From positions 1-64,000 of the forward strand of contig WJKL01000016.1 in NCBI GenBank assembly GCA_014729145.1: DNA of 64,000 nucleotides, given 5' to 3'. The first letter of the stretch is position 1. Every line of letters begins with the position of its first letter. The notes under the pieces were generated by a model that saw nothing but the letters and a program-made list of their open reading frames with translations, was not told where the DNA came from and searched no databases. The DNA comes from Candidatus Woesearchaeota archaeon (GTDB taxonomy: Archaea > Nanobdellota > Nanobdellia > Woesearchaeales > WJKL01). Below are positions 42,130 to 50,797 of this stretch, piece after piece. The position numbers and the translations under genes are program-made.

Positions 42130-43188
42130 ATGAAGATAATAAGAAAAAACCTGAAAAAAAGCGAAATAAAGGTTAAAATTGACAATCTTGATGATCTGTG
42201 GTATTTAAGCCATATAATCGAAGAAGGTGATGTTATCAGCGGAAAGACTGTAAGAAAGATCAAGATAGGTGAGAAAGAACAGAGAAGAACAGAAACTACG
42301 AAAAAGAATATTTTTATCTCTATTGAGGTGGAAAAAGTTGAGTTTAAAGAAGATATATTGAGAGTCTCAGGCGTTGTTAGGGAAGGGCTGGAAGAAGTTC
42401 CAAAAGGAAGCCACCACACATTTAATTTTAAAGAGAATACAATAGCAGAAATAAAAAAAGAGAAATGGCTTAAATTTCAGCTGGACAAACTGGATGAAGC
42501 TGCTTCATTTAAACAGCCAGCAATCTTAATATGCATACTGAATAGAGAAGAAGCGATATTTGCATTGTCGAAAAGAAAAGGATATAATATATTAACATCT
42601 TTGGAAGGAGAGGTTCAGAAAAAGGAAGAAAAAGCTGTAGCAAAAGGAAGCTTTTATGAAGATATCATCAAAATGTTGAAGGAATATTCAGCAAGGTACA
42701 AGACAGAACATATTATCCTTGCAAGCCCTGCTTTTTGGAAAGAGGAGCTGATGAATAGAATTGAAGATGAAAAATTAAAAAAAAATATTATAACAGCTAC
42801 ATGCAGCAGTGTGGGAGAAAATGCAGTCAATGAAGTTTTGAAAAGGCCCGAGACAAGAGAAGTACTGAAAAAAGACAGGGTTTCAAGGGAATTGAAGCTG
42901 GTCGAAGAGCTGCTGACCGAGATATCCAAACAGGAATTAGGTTCTTACGGGTTAAAAGAGGTGGAAAAAGCAGCAGCTGCCGGAGCAGTCAAGGTTTTAT
43001 TGATAACAGATAATTTTATAGACAAAAAAAGAGATGAGGGAAAATACAAGAAAGTTGATGAAGTGATGAAGATGACAGATAAGACAAAAGGAGGAGTCCA
43101 TATCATAAGCAGTGAGTTTGAAGGTGGAAAGAGATTAGACGGTTTGGGAGGAATAGGGGCTATATTAAGGTACAAATTGAATTACTGA
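42130..43188 (+). CDS. pelA: Pelota (Dom34), ribosome rescue factor
   Basis: 352 residues with the three-domain eRF1-like fold. Domain 1 begins MKIIRKNLKKSEIKVKIDNL and DDLWYLSHIIEEGD and has the VSGVVREG and GSHHTF blocks. Domain 2 includes ILASPAFWKEEL, and domain 3 ends with KVLLITDNF and GGIGAILRY. There is no GGQ motif, which separates it from eRF1. With aEF1A it splits stalled ribosomes. Normal length (about 350). Confidence 0.94.
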   Translation: MKIIRKNLKKSEIKVKIDNLDDLWYLSHIIEEGDVISGKTVRKIKIGEKEQRRTETTKKNIFISIEVEKVEFKEDILRVSGVVREGLEEVPKGSHHTFNFKENTIAEIKKEKWLKFQLDKLDEAASFKQPAILICILNREEAIFALSKRKGYNILTSLEGEVQKKEEKAVAKGSFYEDIIKMLKEYSARYKTEHIILASPAFWKEELMNRIEDEKLKKNIITATCSSVGENAVNEVLKRPETREVLKKDRVSRELKLVEELLTEISKQELGSYGLKEVEKAAAAGAVKVLLITDNFIDKKRDEGKYKKVDEVMKMTDKTKGGVHIISSEFEGGKRLDGLGGIGAILRYKLNY

Positions 43189-43229
43189 TCTTTTAGAATT
43201 AAAAATAAATTTTTTAAAAATCAATTTTT

Positions 43230-44630
43230 TTATTTTTTGTGCTGACCTCTTTTTATCAATGCATCCATAGCTAGTGCAGCTTTTTTAATATCATGATAAT
43301 TTGGTATTTGGTTTGCTTCCAGTATATTTCTGGACCGTTTGCTGAATCTTCCTCCCATATAAACACAGATAATGGGTTTTTGAGGGTATTTTTTTGAAAG
43401 TTCTATAATAATATTTGCATCTTCTTCTGGATCTGTCATAGTCTGAAGTGTCTGTATCACTATCAAACCAAAGATATATTTTTCTTTCAGAAGGGTTTCC
43501 ATAGCGGCCCTGTACCTTTCTGGAAGAGCATCACCTACTATGTCAAGAGGATTTGCTTTTGAATATGCAGGATGCATTTTTCCTGTCTTATCCAATTTTT
43601 CAACTGTGGATTTTTTTAACTTAACTATATTTACCCCTAATTCAGTGCAGTGGTCTGCAGCAAGAACGCCACATCCTCCTCCATTTGTGACAATCGCCAC
43701 TGCATTTTCTTTGCATGGAGGCTGGTTGGCAAGAGCTTTGGCAAGATCAAAAAGCTCTTCTATGGTATCTGCAATTATCACATTGCTCTGCCTGAATGCA
43801 GCCTTGTATATTTCATAAGATCCAGCAAGCGACCCTGTGTGGGAAGCTATAGCTTTTGTCCCTTCTTCTGTTCTTCCTGCTTTTAAGATTATTATGGGTT
43901 TTTTCTTTGATGCTTTAGATGCAACTTCCATGAATCTTTTCCCGTCTTTTAGCCCCTCCAAATAAACGGCAATAGCATCTGTTTTTTCATCTTTAGAAAG
44001 ATATTCAATAAAATCATGAATATCAATGTCTGCTCTATTTCCATAAGATATTATATTAGAAAATTTATAATGATTTTCAATTGCCCAATCAATTATACTG
44101 TCAGCAATAGCTCCTGACTGGGAGACAAAAGCAATGTTTCCTTCAGGAGGCATTGCAGGGGCAAAGCTGGCATTAAGATTCGAGGAAGGACGGATTATTC
44201 CAAGACAATTAGGGCCAATAAGAGGGATGTCTGCTTTTTGTGCAATATTTTTTATTTTTTCCTGAAGCTTTTCTCCCTGTTCTCCAAGCTCTGCAAAACC
44301 TGCTGATATTACAATCATAGCCTTTACTTTTTTCTTAACACAATCCATCATCACTGAAGGAACGATCTTAGCGGGAACAGCGATCACTGCCAGATCAACA
44401 TCTTCTTTTATTTCTGTTATCTTTGGAAAAGACCTGATATTTAGAATCTTGTCTGCGTTAGGATTTACTGCATATATTCTTCCCTTAAATGGCTTGCAAT
44501 ATTCATTCTCAAATACACATCCCTTTACTATGTTTTTTAATATTCCATAACCTACCGAATCAGGATCTCTGGAAGCTCCGATTACAGCGACACTTTTTGG
44601 TTTGAATAATTTTTCAAGTTTATTTTTCAT
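43230..44630 (-). CDS. ADP-forming acyl/acetyl-CoA synthetase, alpha subunit
   Basis: 466 residues; CoA-binding Rossmann domain at the start (PKSVAVIGASRDPDSVGYG) and two succinyl-CoA ligase-like domains. The phosphorylated His is H264 in ASHTGSLAGS, and IGPNCLGIIRP (138-148) and VSQSGA (169-174) are typical. The enzyme converts acetyl-CoA, ADP and Pi to acetate, CoA and ATP, a principal energy step in fermentative archaea. The alpha gene overlaps the beta gene by 11 nt. Confidence 0.92.
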   Translation of the reverse strand: MKNKLEKLFKPKSVAVIGASRDPDSVGYGILKNIVKGCVFENEYCKPFKGRIYAVNPNADKILNIRSFPKITEIKEDVDLAVIAVPAKIVPSVMMDCVKKKVKAMIVISAGFAELGEQGEKLQEKIKNIAQKADIPLIGPNCLGIIRPSSNLNASFAPAMPPEGNIAFVSQSGAIADSIIDWAIENHYKFSNIISYGNRADIDIHDFIEYLSKDEKTDAIAVYLEGLKDGKRFMEVASKASKKKPIIILKAGRTEEGTKAIASHTGSLAGSYEIYKAAFRQSNVIIADTIEELFDLAKALANQPPCKENAVAIVTNGGGCGVLAADHCTELGVNIVKLKKSTVEKLDKTGKMHPAYSKANPLDIVGDALPERYRAAMETLLKEKYIFGLIVIQTLQTMTDPEEDANIIIELSKKYPQKPIICVYMGGRFSKRSRNILEANQIPNYHDIKKAALAMDALIKRGQHKK

Positions 44631-45267
44631 GTTCTAATATTCTCATGTCAACAACTAGTGCAGATTTTTCATCTGCAATGACTGGATTAAAATCAATCTC
44701 CTGTATATTTTTGTTTTCCAAGGCAAGCTTAGATATCTTGGTCAGCAGATTTACAAGCGCAGAAATTTTCACAGGTTTTTTGCCTCTGACACCTTTTAAT
44801 ATCTTATATCCTTTTATCTCCTGGACCATCTCTTTTGCTTGTTTATTATCTATGGGAGCAATCCTAAACGAAATATCTTCCAATACCTCAACAAAAACGC
44901 CCCCTAACCCAAACAATAAGACGACATCAAACTGCGGATCCCTTTTCATACCTATGATTATCTCTGTCCCTGAGACCATCTTTTGCATCAGGATGTCGGC
45001 ATCCTTGATCTTTTTTTTGCTGATGATCTTTGATAATTTTTCATATGCCGCTACAACCTGTTTCTGATCCTGTAGATTATTTTCAACCCCTTTGATCTCA
45101 GTCTTATGGATTACAGATGAAGAAGAAATCTTCAATACAACAGGAAAACCTATTTTTTTTGAGAGTTCAGCTGCATTTTTTTCAGAACCGACGATTTGGG
45201 ATATAGGATAAGCGATATTATATTTATCCAAAAGTTTTTTTGTCTTTTTGAAATCCAGTTTTTTCAT
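44620..45267 (-). CDS. ADP-forming acyl/acetyl-CoA synthetase, beta subunit
   Basis: 215-residue ATP-grasp subunit. It has the FPVVLKISSSSVIHKTEIKG block with H54, the second phosphohistidine of this class, then MVSGTEIIIGMKRDPQFDVVLLFGLGG and ends with FNPVIADEKSALVVDMRI. Separate alpha and beta genes, with beta first, contrast with the fused form in many other archaea. Which acyl-CoA is preferred is unknown. Confidence 0.92.
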   Translation of the reverse strand: MKKLDFKKTKKLLDKYNIAYPISQIVGSEKNAAELSKKIGFPVVLKISSSSVIHKTEIKGVENNLQDQKQVVAAYEKLSKIISKKKIKDADILMQKMVSGTEIIIGMKRDPQFDVVLLFGLGGVFVEVLEDISFRIAPIDNKQAKEMVQEIKGYKILKGVRGKKPVKISALVNLLTKISKLALENKNIQEIDFNPVIADEKSALVVDMRILEHEK

Positions 45268-45409
45268 CCTACTGCTTCAAGATTTTTAAATTATTTAAAC
45301 TTTGTTATAATTTTTAGCCAAACAAAACAACCTAAATATTTATATATGAGTTCTATTTTTATGACTCTTGAGAGATTAATCACATCTGCAGCGAAGTGAA
45401 AAAAGATAA

Positions 45410-45443
45410 CATATTTATAGTGGTAATCGTTTGTTGTATACAA
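45410..45443 (+). promoter_or_regulatory. Promoter with palindromic operator candidate for TrmB copy 2
   Basis: TATA-like CATATTTATAG at 45410-45420 is followed by the perfect palindrome TTGTATACAA at 45434-45443, extended by imperfect arms (GTTTG and AGCAA). The palindrome lies where transcription should start, about 25 nt after the TATA box. That is where a repressor would block, so autoregulation is a fair inference. The rest of the 212 nt spacer holds nothing else evident. Confidence 0.5.
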
Positions 45444-45479
45444 GCAATAGTAAAATGCCAAAAAAGAGGGGGGTTATAA

Positions 45480-46289
45480 ATGATTGTTAAAGACGAATTT
45501 TTAAGCAAACTAAGAAGGTTTTTTGCTTTAAACTTATATGAGGTTAAGATATGGACTGCACTGCTTTCTCGAGGAGTTTCCACAGCAGGAGAGTTATCAG
45601 ACATCGCAAATGTTCCGCGGAGCAGAAGCTACGATGTTCTTGAAAGCCTTGAGAAAAAAGGTTTTGTTGTAATGAAATTGGGAAAGCCAATAAAATATAT
45701 CGCAGTACCTCCTTCAGAAGTTATCGAAAGAGTCAAGAAAAATATGAAAGAAGAAGCTGACAAAAAAGTAAAGAAGCTTGAAGATTTAAAAGATACAGAG
45801 TTGCTTAATGAATTAAACACCTTACATACACAAGGTATAGAATTGATAGAACCTACTGATCTAAGCGGCAGCCTTAAGGGCAGACATAATCTTTACAATC
45901 ATCTGGAGTTAACCATCAGGAATGCAGAAGATGCAGTAACAATAATGACTACAGACAAAGGACTGATGAGAAAGATCGAGGGTCTTAAGCCTGTCTTTGA
46001 AAAACTGAACAAGAAAGGCGTCAATATCAAGATAGCTGCACCAATCACAAAAGAAAACAAAAATTCTTTAAAGGATGTTGCGAGTTTGGTAGAGGTAAGG
46101 CACCTAAAGGATAAAGATCCTAATGCCAGGTTCTGTGTGGTTGATAATAAAGATGTTATCTTTATGCTGATGGATGACAAAGAAGTCCATCCTACAAATG
46201 ATACAGGAATTTGGGTTAAATCTCCTTTTTTTGCAAGTGCATTAACAGGCTTGTTTGACAACGCCTGGAAAGGTATGAAAAAACCATAA
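45480..46289 (+). CDS. TrmB family transcriptional regulator (copy 2)
   Basis: 269 residues, close paralog of the protein at 17059. Shared blocks include WTALLSRGVSTAGELSDIA, VPRSRSYDVLESLEKKGF, GKPIKY and, in the effector domain, DPTDLSG/EPTDLSG, NLYNHL and the FML-DDKxVHPT block near the C-terminus. Divergence is highest in the middle linker (about 90-130). G-rich GAGGGGGG 9-15 nt before ATG 45480 supports the start. Its own promoter has a palindrome at the expected start of transcription. Confidence 0.88.
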   Translation: MIVKDEFLSKLRRFFALNLYEVKIWTALLSRGVSTAGELSDIANVPRSRSYDVLESLEKKGFVVMKLGKPIKYIAVPPSEVIERVKKNMKEEADKKVKKLEDLKDTELLNELNTLHTQGIELIEPTDLSGSLKGRHNLYNHLELTIRNAEDAVTIMTTDKGLMRKIEGLKPVFEKLNKKGVNIKIAAPITKENKNSLKDVASLVEVRHLKDKDPNARFCVVDNKDVIFMLMDDKEVHPTNDTGIWVKSPFFASALTGLFDNAWKGMKKP

Positions 46290-46339
46290 GTTATTTTTTC
46301 TTTTCTTTAACATAAGATTTTTAAACTAATCATATCTTT

Positions 46340-47866
46340 TTGGATATAATGGATATCAATAAACTTATCAACAAACTTCATCCATTGGAAAGAAAGGTTT
46401 TGCCTGTTTTAGACAAATCAGAGGAACTTAAAGATATTTCTAAAAAAGCAGGATTAAAAGAAGTTGAAGCTATGCGGGCACTGCAGTGGCTGAGCAATAA
46501 AGAAATTCTTAAAATCAAAGAAGATATTAAAGAAGTTGCTGAACTAGGAAAGAATGGAAAAGAATATCTGGAAAAAGGAATGCCTGAAAAAAGATTTTTA
46601 GATGTCATCAAAGATAAGGCAAAAGATGAAGATAAGATAAAGGAGAAGCTGAATAAACAAGAATATGGAGCATGCATAGGAATACTAAAAAAGAATTCAA
46701 CGATCGCAATAAGCAAGGAAAAAGGAAAATTAAAATTTAAGGCTACGCCTGCAGTGAAATTCTTTTTGGAGAACCTAAAGAAAACAGAAGAATTTTTGAA
46801 AAAAGATTTTCCGGTAGAGTTAAACAAACTTTCTACTGAAGAAAGAAAGATTCTAGAGGAGCTGAAAAAAAGAAAAGATATAATTGAAGTTGATATAAAG
46901 AAATCAAAAAGAATCGAACTGACAGATATCGGAAAACGAATCCTAAAAAAAGGCATCAAAGGAAAAGTAGAGGATAAATTGACATCAGAGATGCTAAAAA
47001 AAGGAAGCTGGAAAAACAAAAAATTTAGGGGATATGATGTAAGCATCAATGTTCCTGTCAAGTTCGGCGGAAAGAAACAGCATTACAGAAGATTCCTGGA
47101 TGAAGTAAGAAATAAGTTTATTTCTTTGGGTTTTATAGAGATGGACGGGCCAATAGTTGAAAGTGATTTTTGGGATATGGATGTATTGTATATGCCTCAG
47201 TTTCATTCTGCAAGAGATATACATGAGGCTTATTATGTCAAAGATCCAGAATTTTCTGATATCAGCAAGAAAATTTTAGATAATGTCAAAAAAGCTCACG
47301 AAAATGGTTTTGATACAGGGAGTAAAGGCTGGGGTTATAAGTTTGACCCTCTAAGGACCAAAAGGAACTTATTGAGGACACAGGGAACAGCATGTTCTGC
47401 AAGGATGCTCGCTTCTGACGAGCTGAAAATTCCAGCAAAATACTTTGCTATTACAAGGTGCTTTAGATATGATGTTATCGACGCAACACATCTTCCTGAT
47501 TTTAACCAAGTTGAAGGGATAGTTGTAGAGGAAGGCCTGAATATCAAACATCTTTTTGGGCTGCTTCAGATGTTTGCAAGAAAATTTGCAGACACCGAAG
47601 AGATTAAATTAGTGCCTGGGTATTTTCCTTTTACTGAACCTTCAGTAGAATTATTTGCAAAACACCCTGAATTAGGGTGGATAGAGCTCGGAGGGGCAGG
47701 TATTTTCAGACCTGAAGTAACAAAGCCATTAGGAATAAACGTTCCAGTGATTGCCTGGGGTTTAGGGATAGACAGGATTGCGATGTTTAAATTAGGGTTA
47801 AAAGATATAAGGGACCTGTTCAGCCATAATCTTGATGTGTTGAGAAAGACAAAGGTGAATATTTAA
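46340..47866 (+). CDS. pheS: Phenylalanyl-tRNA synthetase alpha subunit
   Basis: 508 residues of the long archaeal/eukaryotic form. The N-terminal part carries winged-helix DNA/tRNA-binding-like domains (LHPLERKVLPVL, LKEVEAMRALQWL). The class II catalytic core begins about residue 230 with HYRRFLDEVRNKFISLGF (motif 1), then PLRTKRNLLRTQGTACSARM, CFRYDVIDATHLPDFNQVEG (motif 2) and the closing GLGIDRIAM motif 3. The frame opens at a TTG (46340), but ATG 46349 is the more likely start. The beta gene follows 1 nt later. Confidence 0.95.
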   Translation: MDIMDINKLINKLHPLERKVLPVLDKSEELKDISKKAGLKEVEAMRALQWLSNKEILKIKEDIKEVAELGKNGKEYLEKGMPEKRFLDVIKDKAKDEDKIKEKLNKQEYGACIGILKKNSTIAISKEKGKLKFKATPAVKFFLENLKKTEEFLKKDFPVELNKLSTEERKILEELKKRKDIIEVDIKKSKRIELTDIGKRILKKGIKGKVEDKLTSEMLKKGSWKNKKFRGYDVSINVPVKFGGKKQHYRRFLDEVRNKFISLGFIEMDGPIVESDFWDMDVLYMPQFHSARDIHEAYYVKDPEFSDISKKILDNVKKAHENGFDTGSKGWGYKFDPLRTKRNLLRTQGTACSARMLASDELKIPAKYFAITRCFRYDVIDATHLPDFNQVEGIVVEEGLNIKHLFGLLQMFARKFADTEEIKLVPGYFPFTEPSVELFAKHPELGWIELGGAGIFRPEVTKPLGINVPVIAWGLGIDRIAMFKLGLKDIRDLFSHNLDVLRKTKVNI

Positions 47867-47867
47867 T

Positions 47868-49532
47868 ATGCCAACAATTTCATTCCAAAACAAAGATTTA
47901 TGTGATTTAGTAGGAAAAAATATACCAATAAAAGAATTAGCTGAACTTCTTGAATATGGAAAAGGGGAACTGGAAAGCTATGATGAGGAGAATGATGAAG
48001 TTACAGTGAGTTTTGGAGATACCAACCTACCTTATCTGTGGAGTGTTGAAGGGGTAGCAAGGCTGATTAAAGGATTGATCGGAAAACAGAAAGGCATACC
48101 TAAATTAGATATCTTCAAAAAATCAGAGCATAGATTGATAGTAGACAAGTCTGTCAAGAATGTAAGGCCTTATATTGCTGCGTTTGCAGCAAAAGGAAAG
48201 AAAGTAGATGATAAGTTTATCAAGCAAATTATAGATTTACAGGAGAAATTTTGTGACAGCTATGGAAGAAGAAGAAAGAAGACAGCAATTGGAGTCTATA
48301 ATTACAAAAAGATAAAATTTCCAATACACTATAAAGCAACAAAGCCTGAGTCAATAAAGTTTGTTCCTTTAGAATACAAGAAAGAGATGACCCAGCAGGA
48401 GATATTAGAAGACCATCCAACTGGAAAGGAATATGCCTGGATTCTAGAAGGAATGCCTAAATATCCTATTCTTGTTGACGCTAATGATGAGGTTTTAAGT
48501 TTTCCTCCAATAATCAATTCAAATTATTCAGGTAAGATAGATATAGGAGATGAAGATCTGTTTTTTGAAGCAACTGGAGAAGATCTGGATTCAGTATTAT
48601 TGGCTGCAAATATATTTGCGCAGGCTTTCTATGAAAGAGGATTCAAGATAGAGTCTGTTACAGTTGAATACCCTGACAAGAAGAATGATAAGATTACAAC
48701 GCCTTTTCTTTTTGACGAAACAGTGAAGGTTTCTTTGAGCCAGATAAGAGATCTTTTGGGCTTAAAACTAGATGAAAAAAAGATAAAGAAACTTTTAGAA
48801 AAGATGCAGTTTGATTATAATAAAGGTACAGTGAAGATTCCAAATTACAGGAGAGATATAATGCACCCTGTTGATGTTATCGAAGATATAGCAATCGCGT
48901 ATGGTTATTCTAATATTGATATGGAATATATGAAAAGTTATACAGTCGGAAAGACATTTCCGATTGTTAATTTTGTGGATAAGGTCAGAGAATTGATGAC
49001 AGGGCTGTGTTACCAAGAGGTTATGTCAGCAATACTTTCAAACAAAGAAGTTTTATTTAAGAAAATGAATGTCAAGGAATTTTCTTTGATAGAACTAAAG
49101 GAATACATGTCTAAAAGATATGCTGTAGTTAGGAACTGGCTGATGCCTGGGCTTATGGATGTCCTGAGCAAGAACAAAAGCGTAGAATATCCTCAGAAAA
49201 TATTCGAAGAGGGTTTGATTACAGCAAAAAAAGATAAAGAAGCTAAAGATTATCACAGGATAGCAGCTGTTTCTGCACATGAAGGGGCTGATTATACTGA
49301 GGCAAGACAAGCAATTGATTTTATCTTAAGAGGTTTTGATATTGATTATAAAGTTATGGATGTTGAGCATGACAGTTTTATCAAAGGAAGGGTAGGAAGA
49401 GTTATTGTAGATGGAAAGAAAGTAGCTTATGTGGGAGAGATAAATCCAAAAGTGTTAAGTAATTTTGATTTGACTGTCCCTGTATGTGGATTTGAATTAA
49501 ATCTGACAGAATTGTTTAGTGCAATTCAATAA
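47868..49532 (+). CDS. pheT: Phenylalanyl-tRNA synthetase beta subunit
   Basis: 554 residues, the archaeal length. B1/B3-B4 editing region is represented by IHYKATKPESIKFVPLE and by FPPIINSNYSGKIDIGDEDLFFE; the B5 domain contains VKIPNYRRDIMHPVDVIEDIAIAYGY. The C-terminal core-like domain ends AYVGEINPKVLSNFDLTVPV. It pairs with pheS to form the alpha2-beta2 enzyme and is separated from it by one base. Confidence 0.96.
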   Translation: MPTISFQNKDLCDLVGKNIPIKELAELLEYGKGELESYDEENDEVTVSFGDTNLPYLWSVEGVARLIKGLIGKQKGIPKLDIFKKSEHRLIVDKSVKNVRPYIAAFAAKGKKVDDKFIKQIIDLQEKFCDSYGRRRKKTAIGVYNYKKIKFPIHYKATKPESIKFVPLEYKKEMTQQEILEDHPTGKEYAWILEGMPKYPILVDANDEVLSFPPIINSNYSGKIDIGDEDLFFEATGEDLDSVLLAANIFAQAFYERGFKIESVTVEYPDKKNDKITTPFLFDETVKVSLSQIRDLLGLKLDEKKIKKLLEKMQFDYNKGTVKIPNYRRDIMHPVDVIEDIAIAYGYSNIDMEYMKSYTVGKTFPIVNFVDKVRELMTGLCYQEVMSAILSNKEVLFKKMNVKEFSLIELKEYMSKRYAVVRNWLMPGLMDVLSKNKSVEYPQKIFEEGLITAKKDKEAKDYHRIAAVSAHEGADYTEARQAIDFILRGFDIDYKVMDVEHDSFIKGRVGRVIVDGKKVAYVGEINPKVLSNFDLTVPVCGFELNLTELFSAIQ

Positions 49533-49563
49533 ATTTTTATAATATATTTTATTCTATCATATT

Positions 49564-49800
49564 ATGGGAAACATTGCTACAACCGTAAATAAATTAGTTA
49601 ACAAAGATTTTAGACCTCTTGGTGAAATAACTAAGAAGGATCGTGTTCAGATTAGAGATTATGGATTTATGGGTTATATAAGAAATAATATTCGTTTGGC
49701 ATTTGGATTGTTTTATACTTCTGATGAGAAAGCTTATATGGCTAAACAATATAAAAAAGCAATTGCCAGATTAAAAAAAGAATATGATAAAATAAAATGA
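49564..49800 (+). CDS. Small basic protein of unknown function
   Basis: 78 residues, no Cys, basic, with a probable helical C-terminal half (AYMAKQYKKAIARLKKEYDK). It follows pheT by 31 nt and overlaps the next small gene by 4 nt, indicating a coupled pair. I do not recognise a family. The preserved frame with normal amino acid mix and coupling support a real gene. Confidence 0.6.
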   Translation: MGNIATTVNKLVNKDFRPLGEITKKDRVQIRDYGFMGYIRNNIRLAFGLFYTSDEKAYMAKQYKKAIARLKKEYDKIK

Positions 49801-50003
49801 CTCAAGAAGATATTTCCGATATAATAAACAAAATTAATAATGGAGAACAGATAACTGGAGAAGAATTTAAATTATTGACCAAAGAAACAGATTGGAATGA
49901 GTTTTACACTAAAACATTAACTCAAATTGGAGAAGCTGCAGATAGACACCATTTAGCACAATGCAGATCATATGCTAAAGGAATTTCTAGATATATTAGA
50001 TAA
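49797..50003 (+). CDS. Small acidic protein of unknown function
   Basis: 68 residues, acidic N-terminal half (TQEDISDIINKINNGEQITG) and a C-terminal ADRHHLAQCRSYAKG segment. Its ATG overlaps the stop of the preceding basic gene by 4 nt. A small basic protein coupled to a small acidic protein is a layout seen in toxin-antitoxin pairs, but also in ordinary operons; no toxin family is recognised. Confidence 0.55.
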   Translation: MTQEDISDIINKINNGEQITGEEFKLLTKETDWNEFYTKTLTQIGEAADRHHLAQCRSYAKGISRYIR

Positions 50004-50026
50004 AAGCAATAAAGAAAAAAGAATAA

Positions 50027-50416
50027 TTACTTTTTAACTTGTTTTTTTGTTGGTTTAGCTGTTTTTTTTGAAGTCTTTTTCCTGGAAGATTTTTTTGGTT
50101 TTTCTTCAGATCCCTGTTTTTCCTTTTTCTTTCTCTGTTTTTTTGGGCGCTCTGCAGCTTTTTTTGGTTTTGTAGATCTTACTTCTATATCCAGTTTTTT
50201 CAAAGCTTTAGCTATATCTTCATGAGATGCCTTTTTCTTTATCTTGACTGTTTCTTTTAATGGTTCAAGATGCTTGATGCTGCAGTTTCTTCTTCTGGTT
50301 TCTCCATCTATCAAAACTGCATTGTCATCAATTATATCAACAACAACGCATTTTTTCCCAGCATCTCTTCCAGCAATTTTAACACATAATCTTCCAACTT
50401 TCAGCATTTTTATCAC
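50027..50416 (-). CDS. rpl14e: Ribosomal protein eL14 (L14e) with basic tail
   Basis: 129 residues. The first 75 or so form the L14e KOW-like core (LKVGRLCVKIAGRDAGKKCV, VLIDGETRRRNCSIKHLEPL). The remaining 50 residues are a Lys/Pro/Ser-rich tail not present in the short archaeal form of about 80-95 residues. It follows L34e, as in many archaea, but the usual cytidylate kinase gene between them is absent. Confidence 0.92.
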   Translation of the reverse strand: MIKMLKVGRLCVKIAGRDAGKKCVVVDIIDDNAVLIDGETRRRNCSIKHLEPLKETVKIKKKASHEDIAKALKKLDIEVRSTKPKKAAERPKKQRKKKEKQGSEEKPKKSSRKKTSKKTAKPTKKQVKK

Positions 50417-50468
50417 TTTATTATTATCTTAACCAGTTCTATTATTGGTTTTAATATTGAAACTATGA

Positions 50469-50783
50469 TCATTTGGTCCTAGCACCCTTTACAATCTTTT
50501 TTCTCATGCAACCTGAACAAAGATAACCACCATATGGCCTTTCAGGTCTTTTTGAGTTTTTGGGAGTGTTTTTCATCTTTGAAGGATGTTTTCTCAATGT
50601 TCCTGCCAGCTGTTTTCCACATTCAGCACATTTTGCTTTTGAAGGTTTTTTCTTCTTATAATGGATCTTGGTTCTTCCTCCAGGTGTTTTAATGTATTTT
50701 AGCTTTTTACTTCTGGATTTAAACCTAGCATAACGTCCTTCTTTTTGAATTTTTTCCTTTGTTTTTCTTTTTGTTCCCGGCAT
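50469..50783 (-). CDS. rpl34e: Ribosomal protein eL34 (L34e)
   Basis: 104 residues, basic, with the L34e zinc pattern CAECGKQL and CSGCMRKK and the conserved opening TPGGRTKIHYKKKKPSKAKC and RPYGGYLC block. Component of the large ribosomal subunit. Located between DUF106 and L14e on the same strand, the usual archaeal neighbourhood. Confidence 0.94.
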   Translation of the reverse strand: MPGTKRKTKEKIQKEGRYARFKSRSKKLKYIKTPGGRTKIHYKKKKPSKAKCAECGKQLAGTLRKHPSKMKNTPKNSKRPERPYGGYLCSGCMRKKIVKGARTK

Positions 50784-50797
50784 TTTTATCAGTTATT

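Noticed and set aside
49564..50003. Firm call of a toxin-antitoxin pair
   Set aside because: Only size, charge and overlap support it; no toxin or antitoxin signature is visible.
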